Source: Bacilli bacterium (lineage in GTDB: Bacteria > Bacillota_I > Bacilli_A > RF39 > UBA660). Taken from it: a DNA stretch of 9,414 nt. This document shows positions 1 through 6,573 of this stretch, piece by piece (position 1 is the stretch's first letter; each line of letters begins with the position of its first letter). The position numbers and the translations under genes were made by a program. Location of the stretch: positions 1 to 9,414 of the forward strand of contig JAFPMR010000242.1 of the NCBI GenBank assembly GCA_017411235.1, written 5' to 3'. A model generated the notes under the pieces. The model searched no databases. It saw only the letters and a program-made list of their open reading frames with translations, and was not told the DNA's origin.

Positions 1-837
1 GATGATTATAATAATAATCGTAAGAGTATGAAAACTCTTAAAGAAGCCTTTGCTGAAGCTGGTGGAGTAATTAAAAACCATGGTATTAAATACGAAGGTA
101 TAATGGATTTAGCTAATAAGTATCTAAACTATAATGATTTGAAAAAATCAAATAAAGACTTTGGTTTAGTTACTGTTCAAGTAAGCCATAAAGGCTTTAA
201 ACCAAAATATGTTTATAAAAATCAAATTAGAAATCAAAAAGAATTAACAGAGTATATAATGGCCAGTTGTTATTTCCCTGGTATTAAACAAAGAAGAATA
301 ATAGATGATCATTTCTACGTAGATGGTGGTTTTTACGATGTTTCACCAGTTAAAATGTTACTAGATAAAGATTATAAAGAAATATATGTATTAAATGTTA
401 AAGGTATTGGTTTTTATCGAAGAGTAAAGAATAATAATGCTAAGATGGTAAATATTAAACCTAGTAGAAAAACAGGTATGATATTTGAATTAGATCATAG
501 TGTTACTAAAGATAATATTATGATGGGTTATTATGATACTTTAAGAGTAGTAAAGAGATTAGACGGGTATAAGTATTGCTTTAAAGCTAAAGATAAAAAA
601 TACTATGCTTATATTACTAGAGATATTAATAAGAGATTAATAAATAGGGTAATGAATTTCTTTGGTACTAAATCAATTAAAATAGCTGTTATTAAAGCTA
701 TGGAATATGTATTAGAAAAAGAAGAAGTAAGTTATTATGGTGTATATGACATCATAAAACTAAGTAAAAAATTTAGAAAGAAAGAAGCTAAACACTTTGT
801 ATATAAGTTTGTTCAACAATTAAGATTTTTCTTTTAA
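1..837 (+). CDS. Patatin-like phospholipase family protein, 5' end missing
   Basis: This is the C-terminal part of a patatin-like serine lipase/acyl hydrolase. The frame is open from base 1 (GAT GAT TAT), so the gene starts upstream of the window and the ATG at 28 is probably internal. Visible family marks are ASCYFPGI followed by YVDGGFYDVSPV. The Asp of DGG (codon 322-324) matches the catalytic Asp of the patatin Ser-Asp dyad. The oxyanion loop and the GxSxG nucleophile elbow must lie in the missing N-terminal part, so activity cannot be judged here. The last ~100 residues are Lys-rich and look helical, as in YjjU-type bacterial patatins (my recollection, not tested). No hairpin terminator follows; the next gene begins 50 bases on with its own -10 box. 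The likely substrate is a membrane lipid or acyl ester, by family only. Confidence 0.82.
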   Translation, partial: DDYNNNRKSMKTLKEAFAEAGGVIKNHGIKYEGIMDLANKYLNYNDLKKSNKDFGLVTVQVSHKGFKPKYVYKNQIRNQKELTEYIMASCYFPGIKQRRIIDDHFYVDGGFYDVSPVKMLLDKDYKEIYVLNVKGIGFYRRVKNNNAKMVNIKPSRKTGMIFELDHSVTKDNIMMGYYDTLRVVKRLDGYKYCFKAKDKKYYAYITRDINKRLINRVMNFFGTKSIKIAVIKAMEYVLEKEEVSYYGVYDIIKLSKKFRKKEAKHFVYKFVQQLRFFF

Positions 838-854
838 AAGTTGACTTATTTATG

Positions 855-860
855 TATAAT
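855..860 (+). promoter_or_regulatory. Candidate -10 box (TATAAT) for yebC
   Basis: A perfect TATAAT lies 27 bases before the yebC start. It predicts a transcript start near 867 and a leader of about 20 bases containing the Shine-Dalgarno AGAGAGGTG (874-882). The hexamer at the proper -35 distance (TTTTAA, 832-837) is weak. The TTGACT at 841-846 is only 8 bases from the -10 and cannot pair with it. Confidence 0.5.
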
Positions 861-887
861 AATTAGCGAAATAAGAGAGGTGTAATT

Positions 888-1610
888 ATGGGAAGAGCTT
901 ATGCTGTTAGAGAAGCAAGAATCAAAAAAACAGGAGCTGCTAGAGGCAAGATATATTCTACCTATGCTAAAGAAATCTATTTAGTAGCAAAGAGGGGTAT
1001 TCCTGAAATTGAAGCTAATAGTGCCTTAAAACATCTTGTAGAAAAAGCTAAGAAAGAACAAGTTCCAGCAGATATTATTAATCGTGCTTTAGAAAAAGCT
1101 AAAGGTGCTGGAAAAGATGAATATGAAGAAATTATTTATGAAGGCTTTGGACCAGGAGCTTCAACATTTATGATTAAAACGTTAACTGATAATGTTAATC
1201 GTACTGTTGGAGAAGTTAGAGCAGCATTTAATAAAATGAAAAAGAGTTTAGGTGTTACTAATTCTGTTTCATATAATTATGATAATTTAACTGTTGTTAG
1301 TTTTAAATCTGATAAAGAAGAAGATATTTTAATGGCTTTATTAGATGCAGCTATTGAACCTGTTGAGTTTGAATCTGAAGATGGATTCATTAATATTTCA
1401 GTTCAATATAAAGATGGATTAAAGATGAAAGAGATTGTTGAATCTATAATTCCAGATGTTGATTTTGAAGTTGATGAATCTGGTTGGTATGCTAAAGATT
1501 TAGTTACTCTAGAAGGCGAAGATTTAGATACATTTAATAAATTATATGGCTTATTAGATGAAATTGAAGATGTTACTGACATATATCATAACGTAAAATT
1601 AGAAGACTAA
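888..1610 (+). CDS. yebC: YebC/PmpR-family translation factor (YebC2/YeeN-like subtype)
   Basis: A full-length 240-residue YebC-family protein. The ATG is preceded at good spacing by AGAGAGGTG. Family landmarks in order are: N-terminal MGRAYAVREARIKKTGAA and KIYSTYAKEIYLVAKRG (residues ~1-37), the helical domain with AKKEQVP and INRALEKAKG, YEGFGPG (84-90), LTDNVNRT (99-106), and the C-terminal DIYHNV (231-236). The MGR start, instead of the MAGHSKW start of classical YebC, places it in the YeeN/YeeI branch. Members were long annotated as transcription regulators. Recent work on B. subtilis YebC2 and relatives supports a ribosome-associated role in relieving stalling at proline-rich stretches, so a cytosolic translation role is the better reading (established knowledge, not shown here). 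It appears monocistronic: its own -10 lies upstream and a terminator overlaps its stop codon. Confidence 0.93.
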   Translation: MGRAYAVREARIKKTGAARGKIYSTYAKEIYLVAKRGIPEIEANSALKHLVEKAKKEQVPADIINRALEKAKGAGKDEYEEIIYEGFGPGASTFMIKTLTDNVNRTVGEVRAAFNKMKKSLGVTNSVSYNYDNLTVVSFKSDKEEDILMALLDAAIEPVEFESEDGFINISVQYKDGLKMKEIVESIIPDVDFEVDESGWYAKDLVTLEGEDLDTFNKLYGLLDEIEDVTDIYHNVKLED

Positions 1611-1624
1611 AAGTCTTCTTTTTT
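1601..1624 (+). terminator. Rho-independent terminator of yebC
   Basis: AGAAGACT (1601-1608) pairs perfectly with AGTCTTCT (1612-1619) across a 3-base loop, followed by a T-run. The yebC stop codon TAA (1608-1610) lies in the stem and loop. Confidence 0.88.
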
Positions 1625-1637
1625 ATATTGTTTTTTT

Positions 1638-1646
1638 TGTTAAAAT
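1638..1646 (+). promoter_or_regulatory. Extended -10 promoter of the membrane-anchored protein gene
   Basis: TGT-TAAAAT directly follows an eight-T tract (1631-1638). No TTGACA-like -35 lies 16-18 bases upstream, so recognition would rest on the extended -10. The transcript would start near 1653, giving a leader of about 32 bases. Confidence 0.5.
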
Positions 1647-1684
1647 ATATTATTATTAAGTTATAGAAAAAGGAGTGTATTAGG

Positions 1685-2296
1685 ATGGCAGAAAATCAAG
1701 AAGCAAAGAACGAACAAATCATTAATACTGAAGCTGCAAAGGCTAAAGTAAATGAAGTTGCTGGAAATGTTAAAGAAGGAGCAACTAACTTTGTTGAAAA
1801 AGTAAAAGGAGATAAAGCTTTATTAGCAGTTTGCTGTGCTGCAGCAGTTGTTGTAGTAGTTGTTTTATTCATTATCCTATCTAATACTGTTTTCAATGGT
1901 TCTAAAAACGTTGTTAAACAATATGCTAGTGGTATGACTAAGATGAATGCTAAGAAAGTATGTAAAGCATATCCAAAAGAATTAATTGAATCTGCTTTTG
2001 ATGATATCGATGAATGTGTTGATTCATTAGAAGAACGATTCGATGATATGAAGGATGAAGATATTAAGTATAAAGGATATGAAATCACTAATAAGAAAGT
2101 ATTAGACAAAGACGATGTTGAAGATTATGCTGAAAAATTAGAAGATTTATATGATATTCCTGAAAAGAAACTTAAAAAAGTTGTTCGTTATTCTGTAAAC
2201 GTTGATGCTAAGGGATCTGACAATGATGAAAAACTATACATCTTTGCTGGTAAAATTGGCGGAAAATGGTATGTAATTGATCAAAAAAATAGATAA
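1685..2296 (+). CDS. Membrane-anchored protein of unknown function, single TM segment
   Basis: A 203-residue protein I cannot assign to a named family. The ATG follows AAGGAGTG (1670-1677). Residues 1-44 are polar and rich in Ala, Glu and Lys, without a signal-peptide shape. Residues ~45-67 are a strongly hydrophobic segment that includes six consecutive valines and a Cys-Cys pair (50-51), then a short polar turn. The remaining ~130 residues are acidic and Lys-rich, with Cys93 and Cys111, and end in a beta-like segment, LYIFAGKIGGKWYVIDQ. The layout (short cytosolic tail, one TM, small outside domain ending in a GGKWYVID strand) resembles DUF4878/NTF2-like lipid- or membrane-anchored proteins, but that is only a shape-level guess. 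Topology with the C-terminus outside is inferred; Cys93/Cys111 could then form a disulfide. It has its own promoter and terminator, so neighbours give no functional clue. Confidence 0.85.
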   Translation: MAENQEAKNEQIINTEAAKAKVNEVAGNVKEGATNFVEKVKGDKALLAVCCAAAVVVVVVLFIILSNTVFNGSKNVVKQYASGMTKMNAKKVCKAYPKELIESAFDDIDECVDSLEERFDDMKDEDIKYKGYEITNKKVLDKDDVEDYAEKLEDLYDIPEKKLKKVVRYSVNVDAKGSDNDEKLYIFAGKIGGKWYVIDQKNR

Positions 2297-2300
2297 AAAT

Positions 2301-2328
2301 AAAGAATGATTAATTCATTCTTTTTTTT
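2301..2328 (+). terminator. Rho-independent terminator after the membrane-anchored protein gene
   Basis: AAAGAATGA (2301-2309) pairs with TCATTCTTT (2315-2323) around a 5-base loop, and the T-run continues to 2328. Confidence 0.88.
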
Positions 2329-2329
2329 A

Positions 2330-2338
2330 TGGTATAAT
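2330..2338 (+). promoter_or_regulatory. Extended -10 promoter (TGG-TATAAT) of the COG2426 gene
   Basis: A perfect TATAAT (2333-2338) has TG one base upstream and begins within 5 bases of the preceding terminator's T-tract. No good -35 is visible. The expected start is near 2345, giving a leader of ~53 bases that contains a palindrome. Confidence 0.62.
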
Positions 2339-2358
2339 CTTGTTATGAAAGAGTAATT

Positions 2359-2374
2359 AATACGAATTCGTATT
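2359..2374 (+). promoter_or_regulatory. 16-bp perfect palindrome in leader (candidate operator or RNA hairpin)
   Basis: AATACGAATTCGTATT reads identically on both strands. It lies about 14 bases downstream of the predicted transcript start and 23 bases before the start codon. It could be a repressor roadblock site, or in RNA a 6-bp stem with an AATT loop. A second pair, CTTGTTAT (2339-2346) and ATAACAAG (2382-2389), flanks it; its right arm covers part of the Shine-Dalgarno AAGGTGA. The left arm lies mostly upstream of the predicted start, so this outer pair may exist only in DNA. Confidence 0.45.
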
Positions 2375-2397
2375 TATATATATAACAAGGTGAATTT

Positions 2398-2877
2398 ATG
2401 AAAAGTATTTTTAAATATATTATTATCTTCTTGGTATCGATGGTACCAATAGTAGAACTTAGGGGAGCTATACCCATTGCTTTAGATGTTTATCATTTAA
2501 AATTAGTTCCTTCATTTATTATTTGTATTATAGGAAATATGTTACCAGTACCAGTAATCTATCTATTTGCTAGAAAAGTTTTAGAGTGGGGTAAAGATAA
2601 AAGAATTATTGGTAAGTTCTGTACATGGTGTTTAACTAAAGGAGAAAGAGCTGGTAATAAATTACAAAAGAGTATTGGTAAAAAAGGTACTTTTATTGGT
2701 TTATTACTATTTGTTGGTATTCCTATTCCAGGAACTGGAGCATGGACTGGTACTTTAGCTGCTTCTTTCTTAGATTTAGATTTTAAGGAAACAGTTATAT
2801 CAGTTATGTGTGGTGTTTTAGTAGCTGGAATTATTATGGCAATATTTAGTTATGGATTGTTAGGAGTGATTTCATAG
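2398..2877 (+). CDS. Small multidrug export family membrane protein (COG2426/PF06695-like)
   Basis: A 159-residue integral membrane protein, the usual size for the family Pfam names small multi-drug export protein. The actual transport activity of these proteins is poorly established. Recognisable marks are PIVELRGAIPIA (residues ~17-28) with conserved Glu and Arg inside the first hydrophobic region, and LLFVGIPIPGTGAWTGTLAA (~103-122), a Gly/Pro-rich segment that may re-enter the membrane. Hydrophobic spans lie at about 5-28, 38-58, 99-121 and 131-157, separated by a basic loop (60-97). The start ATG has AAGGTGA (2387-2393) at normal spacing. It is the first gene of a two-gene unit: its TAG overlaps the next gene's GTG by one base, so the phosphatase is probably translationally coupled to it. 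A palindrome in its leader may regulate both. Confidence 0.82.
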   Translation: MKSIFKYIIIFLVSMVPIVELRGAIPIALDVYHLKLVPSFIICIIGNMLPVPVIYLFARKVLEWGKDKRIIGKFCTWCLTKGERAGNKLQKSIGKKGTFIGLLLFVGIPIPGTGAWTGTLAASFLDLDFKETVISVMCGVLVAGIIMAIFSYGLLGVIS

Positions 2878-3527
2878 TGGAGAAAACAGTTGTTTATTTA
2901 ATTAGACATAGTGAAGCTACACCTAGAGTTAATCTTAAGTACATTGTTAATAATGACAATAAACAAATAGATAATGAGAAATGGTTTTTATCTGTTAGTG
3001 GTGAAAAAAGAGCAGAAGAATTAAGTAAATGTGATGAATTAAAAAATATAGATGCTGTTTACTCTTCTAACTATGTTAGAGCACTGGAAACAGCTAAATA
3101 CATAGCTTTAGAGAATAATACCATTATCAATGTGGATGAACGCTTAAATGAGCGTAAAATAGGTGATATGGGTGATATGGAATGGAAAGAGTTTGCTAGA
3201 TTGCAAACTAAGAAACATGACTTTAAATTAGTTGGTGGTGAATCATTAAACCAAACTAAAAAACGTATGGTTGAAGCCATGAAAAATATCTTGATGTTTG
3301 AAACTGGCAATAGAATTGCAGTAGTAAGTCATTCAACAGCTATAACATGTTTGCTATCATCTTGGTGTGAATATGGTTTAAATTATGATGATCAAATAAT
3401 ACTAACTTATAATGAAAAGACTATAGTTGATGGTAATTTTACTGCACCTCAAGTATTTAAAGTTACGTTTGACGGAATGAATGTTTTAGATGTTGAATAT
3501 TTAGACATAATAAAAAGTAATGATTAA
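2877..3527 (+). CDS. Histidine phosphatase family protein (phosphoglycerate mutase-like)
   Basis: A 216-residue cytosolic protein of the branch 1 histidine phosphatase superfamily. The phospho-acceptor motif is LIRHSEA, with His11 as nucleophile; the usual RHG is RHS here. Other expected residues are Arg68 in VYSSNYVRALETA, Glu92 in LNERKIGDM as likely acid/base, and His152 in VVSHSTAI as the second pocket His. Motif order and length fit a phosphatase (GpmB/CobC/PhoE type) better than the ~250-residue glycolytic dPGM. The substrate is not readable from sequence. The start is GTG, taken from AGGAGTG (2862-2868) about 10 bases upstream, and it shares one base with the preceding stop (TAGTG), the classic layout of translational coupling with the COG2426 gene. 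The stop lies inside the shared terminator with the convergent FemABX gene. Confidence 0.9.
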   Translation: MEKTVVYLIRHSEATPRVNLKYIVNNDNKQIDNEKWFLSVSGEKRAEELSKCDELKNIDAVYSSNYVRALETAKYIALENNTIINVDERLNERKIGDMGDMEWKEFARLQTKKHDFKLVGGESLNQTKKRMVEAMKNILMFETGNRIAVVSHSTAITCLLSSWCEYGLNYDDQIILTYNEKTIVDGNFTAPQVFKVTFDGMNVLDVEYLDIIKSND

Positions 3528-3539
3528 TCATTACTTTTT
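3512..3539. terminator. Bidirectional terminator, 28-bp perfect palindrome holding both stop codons
   Basis: The stretch is a perfect inverted repeat with no unpaired centre. It has A5 on the left, T5 on the right and GTAATGA/TCATTAC inside, so either strand gives a hairpin followed by U residues. The TAA of the histidine phosphatase (3525-3527) and the TAA of the minus-strand FemABX gene (3531-3533 on the plus axis) both lie within it. Confidence 0.88.
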
Positions 3540-4724
3540 TATTTTACGATATATTTTTAATAGAATAGGTAACACTTTATACCAGAATGGTTTATTGATT
3601 AAATCAAATTCACCAATGAACTCAATATAATCGCCACCTATTTTTCTCTTGTATTCATAGATACCAGCTAAGTTTTTAAACTTTGTATGAGGATCTCCTA
3701 CAACGCCAAATAAATCAGCATAGTCATAATTATTCTCATAAGCATCTTTTATAAATTCATAATATAATCTATTAACAGTACCAGTATATATTGCTGCTTC
3801 ATCATTACCTATATAAAGTGACCAAGCACCAGATTCTGAATAGGTACATATTAGTGATGCACAAGTATATTCTTTTTGATTAGGTAGACCTTTTAAGAAC
3901 TCAATATCCTTAAGAGTTCTTTTTTTACGATCTTCATTATGATCATTTTTTACTTGTTCTTCAAACTTCTTAATTAACTTAGAAGGATTTATCTTAGCAT
4001 TGAATACTTTTACTAAATTATCTTTCTTTAATTCATTAAAAACATTGTTATAGTAATCAAATGAATAAGGATTGAAGCCATCTCTTTCTGAAATTATTTT
4101 AATTAATTCATGGAAAGTTTTAACTTCATCAGCTTCGTAGATTTCTAAGTCATAATCATAACTTCTTTTTAGAGGTTTAGAAAATGATTTAGAGAAAGTT
4201 TTTTCTACTTCATCAAAAGATGCATATTTTTTAAAGTATGTTCTAAATGTATATCTAGGTTGGTTACCTTCATATAGTTTATTAAATCCTTGATGTTTAT
4301 AACCTAGTTTAATAAAGTTTTCGTAAACATCATAATTATTCAATCCATCTTTAACTGGATTAGCTTCTTCATCTATTTCTTGATACATAAGAGGAGGATC
4401 TATTTTAAGATAGATGGCATTTTCTTCTTTAAGATATTCTTTTAAATGTTTAGTAAATTCTGTTACTACTTTTTCATCAGAATAATCTAAAGTGAATCCT
4501 CTAGGTACATAGAAGTAACACATATTAAGTGGAGTTTTCTTTTTTAATAGTAGAGCAGCTGCTACTAGTTTACCATTGTCTTTTAAACCTACGTAGCATG
4601 GAATTTGATCTCTACTTTTCTTTTGTACTTGACCCCATTCATAACTTTGCATAAAGTGATTGTTTGGTGTAGAACGCCAAAAATCACGGTATTCTTTTTC
4701 TTTTAAGTCTTTAATAAATTCCAT
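3531..4724 (-). CDS. FemABX/MurM-like peptidoglycan bridge aminoacyltransferase
   Basis: A 397-residue protein, close to the usual length of FemA/FemX/MurM (about 400-420). These cytosolic enzymes move an amino acid from aminoacyl-tRNA onto lipid II to build the interpeptide bridge. Family signs in order: HFMQSYEWGQVQ (~23-34), FYVPRGFTLDY (71-81), PRYTFRTYF (156-164), an arm rich in Lys/Glu with coiled-coil potential (~245-283) as between the two GNAT-like halves of FemA, then DLFGVVGDP (337-345), LAGIYEYKRKIGG (352-364) and EFIGEFDL (368-375). The two tandem GNAT-like folds expected for the family fit this layout. Which amino acid and which bridge position it uses cannot be told. The start is set by GGAAGTGA just upstream on the minus strand. 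It is monocistronic, divergent from thyX and convergent with the phosphatase gene. Its presence argues for a cross-linked cell wall. Confidence 0.88.
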   Translation of the reverse strand: MEFIKDLKEKEYRDFWRSTPNNHFMQSYEWGQVQKKSRDQIPCYVGLKDNGKLVAAALLLKKKTPLNMCYFYVPRGFTLDYSDEKVVTEFTKHLKEYLKEENAIYLKIDPPLMYQEIDEEANPVKDGLNNYDVYENFIKLGYKHQGFNKLYEGNQPRYTFRTYFKKYASFDEVEKTFSKSFSKPLKRSYDYDLEIYEADEVKTFHELIKIISERDGFNPYSFDYYNNVFNELKKDNLVKVFNAKINPSKLIKKFEEQVKNDHNEDRKKRTLKDIEFLKGLPNQKEYTCASLICTYSESGAWSLYIGNDEAAIYTGTVNRLYYEFIKDAYENNYDYADLFGVVGDPHTKFKNLAGIYEYKRKIGGDYIEFIGEFDLINKPFWYKVLPILLKIYRKIKK

Positions 4725-4754
4725 GGTATCACTTCCATATTTAGTATATCATAG

Positions 4755-4784
4755 ATTGTAAATTTAAATGTTTTTATTTGTCAA
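4755..4784 (-). promoter_or_regulatory. Sigma-A type promoter of the FemABX gene, with doubled -35
   Basis: On the minus strand, TTGACA (plus 4779-4784) is followed after 18 bases by TACAAT (plus 4755-4760), placing the start near 4748 and a leader of about 24 bases. A second TTGACA lies exactly 10 bp further upstream (plus 4789-4794). This is the only promoter in the window with a consensus -35. Confidence 0.65.
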
Positions 4785-4845
4785 AGATTGTCAAACTTGA
4801 TACTTAATATTCCCCATAGATTAGGGAAATGAAGAAAAAAGAATA

Positions 4846-4879
4846 TAAAAGTGTAAAAAATACACTTTTAATGTTTTTT
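4846..4879. terminator. Orphan terminator-like hairpin upstream of thyX
   Basis: TAAAAGTGTA (4846-4855) pairs perfectly with TACACTTTTA (4861-4870) across an A5 loop. After ATG come six Ts. No annotated plus-strand gene ends here, so it may end a short leader or small RNA, act as an attenuator, or be a DNA-binding inverted repeat (GTGTA-N5-TACAC). A weaker hairpin (TTCCC 4810-4814 with GGGAA 4824-4828) lies just upstream. Confidence 0.45.
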
Positions 4880-4885
4880 GTGTTG

Positions 4886-4894
4886 TGCTATATT
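4886..4894 (+). promoter_or_regulatory. Extended -10 promoter (TGC-TATATT) of thyX
   Basis: TATATT preceded by TG at the extended -10 position gives a transcript start near 4901 and a leader of about 38 bases. No consensus -35 is present; the hairpin and T-tract occupy that space. The Shine-Dalgarno AAAGGAGAG (4921-4929) follows. Confidence 0.5.
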
Positions 4895-4938
4895 GAAGGT
4901 GGTAGAGAATTAAGTTGGTAAAAGGAGAGTTTTTTTGT

Positions 4939-6573
4939 ATGGAAATAAAATTATTAGGCAACGATACCAAGGAAAAAGTTATTAGTGATTTAAAGGAGAA
5001 ATTAGATGCTTTAGAAAGTCAAATTGGTAAAGGCACTAAGAGTGAAATGATTTCGCTTGTTAAAGAATTCGTTGAAGAAGCTAAAGCAGATTTAGATAGA
5101 GATTTAGAATTAGAAGATAGATTAAGAGTTGTATCTACTGCTGGTCAATTATCAAGAGAAAAAGGTACAGTATTAGATGTTTATGATAGAAGAACTGATA
5201 AAGAGAAGAATTTAAAGCTAGCTTCTGCTGTTATTGGTTATGGACATAAAACTATTTCTGAACATGATTATTTAGTATTTGGTTTAAAGGATGTTTCTAG
5301 ATTTGTTGAACAAACTTTAATTAGTTTCCGTTTAACATCATTTACTATTAAGTCTGGTAGAAATGTTGATTTTAGAAATGCATTTTGTTATGTACCTGAT
5401 TTTAGAGATAAAGAAGGCAAAATATTACCAAATAATGCTGAATTAAAAGATATGTTTGAAAAACATATGAAATCTATATTTGAAAAATATGGTGAATATG
5501 TTGATCAAGGAGTACCTGTAGAAGAAGCACGTTCTGCATTACCATTTGGTTATAAAACTAATATTGTAATGGGTTGTGATGCTAATGAATTCTTTAGAAT
5601 TACTTGTGAATTATTATATGGTAAAGCATCTCGTATTACTGAGTTACATGATTTAGGTTTAGAATTTGAAAAAATACTAAGAGAAAGGTGTCCTTATTTA
5701 GCTTCTTCTTTAGAGAAGGAAGGAAATAAGAAAAAATACCAAGATAATCTTGCTTTCTTAGATGCTAAACTTGGTAAGATTAAGAAACCAGGAGAATTCT
5801 ATGATAGTGTATTTGATTATTCTTCACCTGTTAATCCTGTATTAGATTATGAAAATGATTTATTAGATAGAGTTCATTTAACTAGTTATACAGCAGATCC
5901 TGTTCATGTTATTGCTACACACGCTCTTCAAAAGAGATATGGTGTTAGTTATGAAATGGCTAAAGAAATGTTATATAGATTATCTAGACTTGGTGTAAGT
6001 AATAAAGATATTATTCGTGGAGTTTATGAAAATAGAAGAAATAGAGAGTTAGAGCATGTTTCATTTACTTTTGAAGCACCTATTGAATTAGCTCTTCTTC
6101 CTCAGATGACTAGACATAGAATGCAATCATTAGAAGTTCCTGAATTCTATCCTTTATGGAATGTTAGAAACTATCTATATCCTGCACATGATGAAGATCA
6201 AAATGCTCATATGCCAGAAGCAGAATATGCTGAATTATTTGATAGAAATGCTTTAATGGTAGATATGTTTAAAAAAGAAGGAGTTAGAGACGAAGATTTA
6301 ATTTACTTCTATTTAAGTGGTACTGCTACTAATATTCAAACTACTATGAATCTAAGAGAATTAATTTGGTTTAGTAGAATGAGAAGTTGTAATAAAGCCC
6401 AAAGAGGAATTAGAAATATTTCTAATCAAATGGTTGCTGAAGTAAGTAGAATTTCTGAAACAGTAGGATCTTTATTAGGACCTACATGTAAGGTAGAAGG
6501 ATACTGTCCTGAAGGAAAAGATAGTTGTAAACTACGTGGAGTAGTTGTACTTAAGAAAGAAAAGAAAGATTAG
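4939..6573 (+). CDS. thyX: Double-length flavin-dependent thymidylate synthase (two ThyX-like domains)
   Basis: A 544-residue protein, about twice the length of a typical ThyX (~220-250). ThyX makes dTMP from dUMP with methylene-tetrahydrofolate, FAD and NADPH, usually as a homotetramer with sites shared between subunits. Half 1 has SEHDYLVFG (His109), then VSR...SFRLTSFTIKSGR at 129-141, where the RHR signature is replaced by Ser-Phe-Arg but Ser139 and Arg141 remain. Half 2 has LEHVSFTFEA (His373), a true RHR (392-394), but Glu402 where the motif Ser belongs, plus RMRSCNKAQ with Arg482 at the expected dUMP-contacting site. The tail carries Cys517, 523 and 530 in a GPTCKVEGYCPEGKDSC motif, which I recall from other Firmicutes ThyX. 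I chose ATG 4939 because AAAGGAGAG (4921-4929) precedes it; a TTG at 4915 would extend it by 8 residues but would place this site inside the gene. dTMP synthesis is likely; catalysis by a composite site is inference. Confidence 0.9.
   Translation: MEIKLLGNDTKEKVISDLKEKLDALESQIGKGTKSEMISLVKEFVEEAKADLDRDLELEDRLRVVSTAGQLSREKGTVLDVYDRRTDKEKNLKLASAVIGYGHKTISEHDYLVFGLKDVSRFVEQTLISFRLTSFTIKSGRNVDFRNAFCYVPDFRDKEGKILPNNAELKDMFEKHMKSIFEKYGEYVDQGVPVEEARSALPFGYKTNIVMGCDANEFFRITCELLYGKASRITELHDLGLEFEKILRERCPYLASSLEKEGNKKKYQDNLAFLDAKLGKIKKPGEFYDSVFDYSSPVNPVLDYENDLLDRVHLTSYTADPVHVIATHALQKRYGVSYEMAKEMLYRLSRLGVSNKDIIRGVYENRRNRELEHVSFTFEAPIELALLPQMTRHRMQSLEVPEFYPLWNVRNYLYPAHDEDQNAHMPEAEYAELFDRNALMVDMFKKEGVRDEDLIYFYLSGTATNIQTTMNLRELIWFSRMRSCNKAQRGIRNISNQMVAEVSRISETVGSLLGPTCKVEGYCPEGKDSCKLRGVVVLKKEKKD

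Noticed and set aside
831..840. CTTTTAAAAG palindrome at the stop of the patatin gene as a terminator.
   Set aside because: The stem has no room for a loop and no following T-run.
841..846. TTGACT as a -35 box for yebC.
   Set aside because: Only 8 bases separate it from TATAAT, and no -10-like hexamer lies 16-18 bases downstream.
1696..2109. Minus-strand ORF of 137 codons.
   Set aside because: It is the antisense shadow of the membrane-anchored protein gene; its poly-Thr stretch mirrors the valine codons, and it has no ribosome site.
2345..2356. ATG AAA GAG TAA mini-ORF at the predicted transcript start of the COG2426 gene.
   Set aside because: Three codons without a ribosome site; most likely chance.
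3071..3310. Minus-strand ORF inside the histidine phosphatase gene.
   Set aside because: Shadow of a well-supported gene; no ribosome site, promoter or family match.
4829..4921. A 30-codon ORF starting MKKKEYKSVKN with a hydrophobic middle, upstream of thyX.
   Set aside because: AGGGAA is too close to its ATG to serve as a ribosome site. The ORF overlaps the hairpin, the thyX -10 and the thyX leader, so it is more likely non-coding.
4915..4938. TTG 4915 as the thyX start.
   Set aside because: The strong Shine-Dalgarno at 4921-4929 would then lie inside the gene; ATG 4939 fits it properly.
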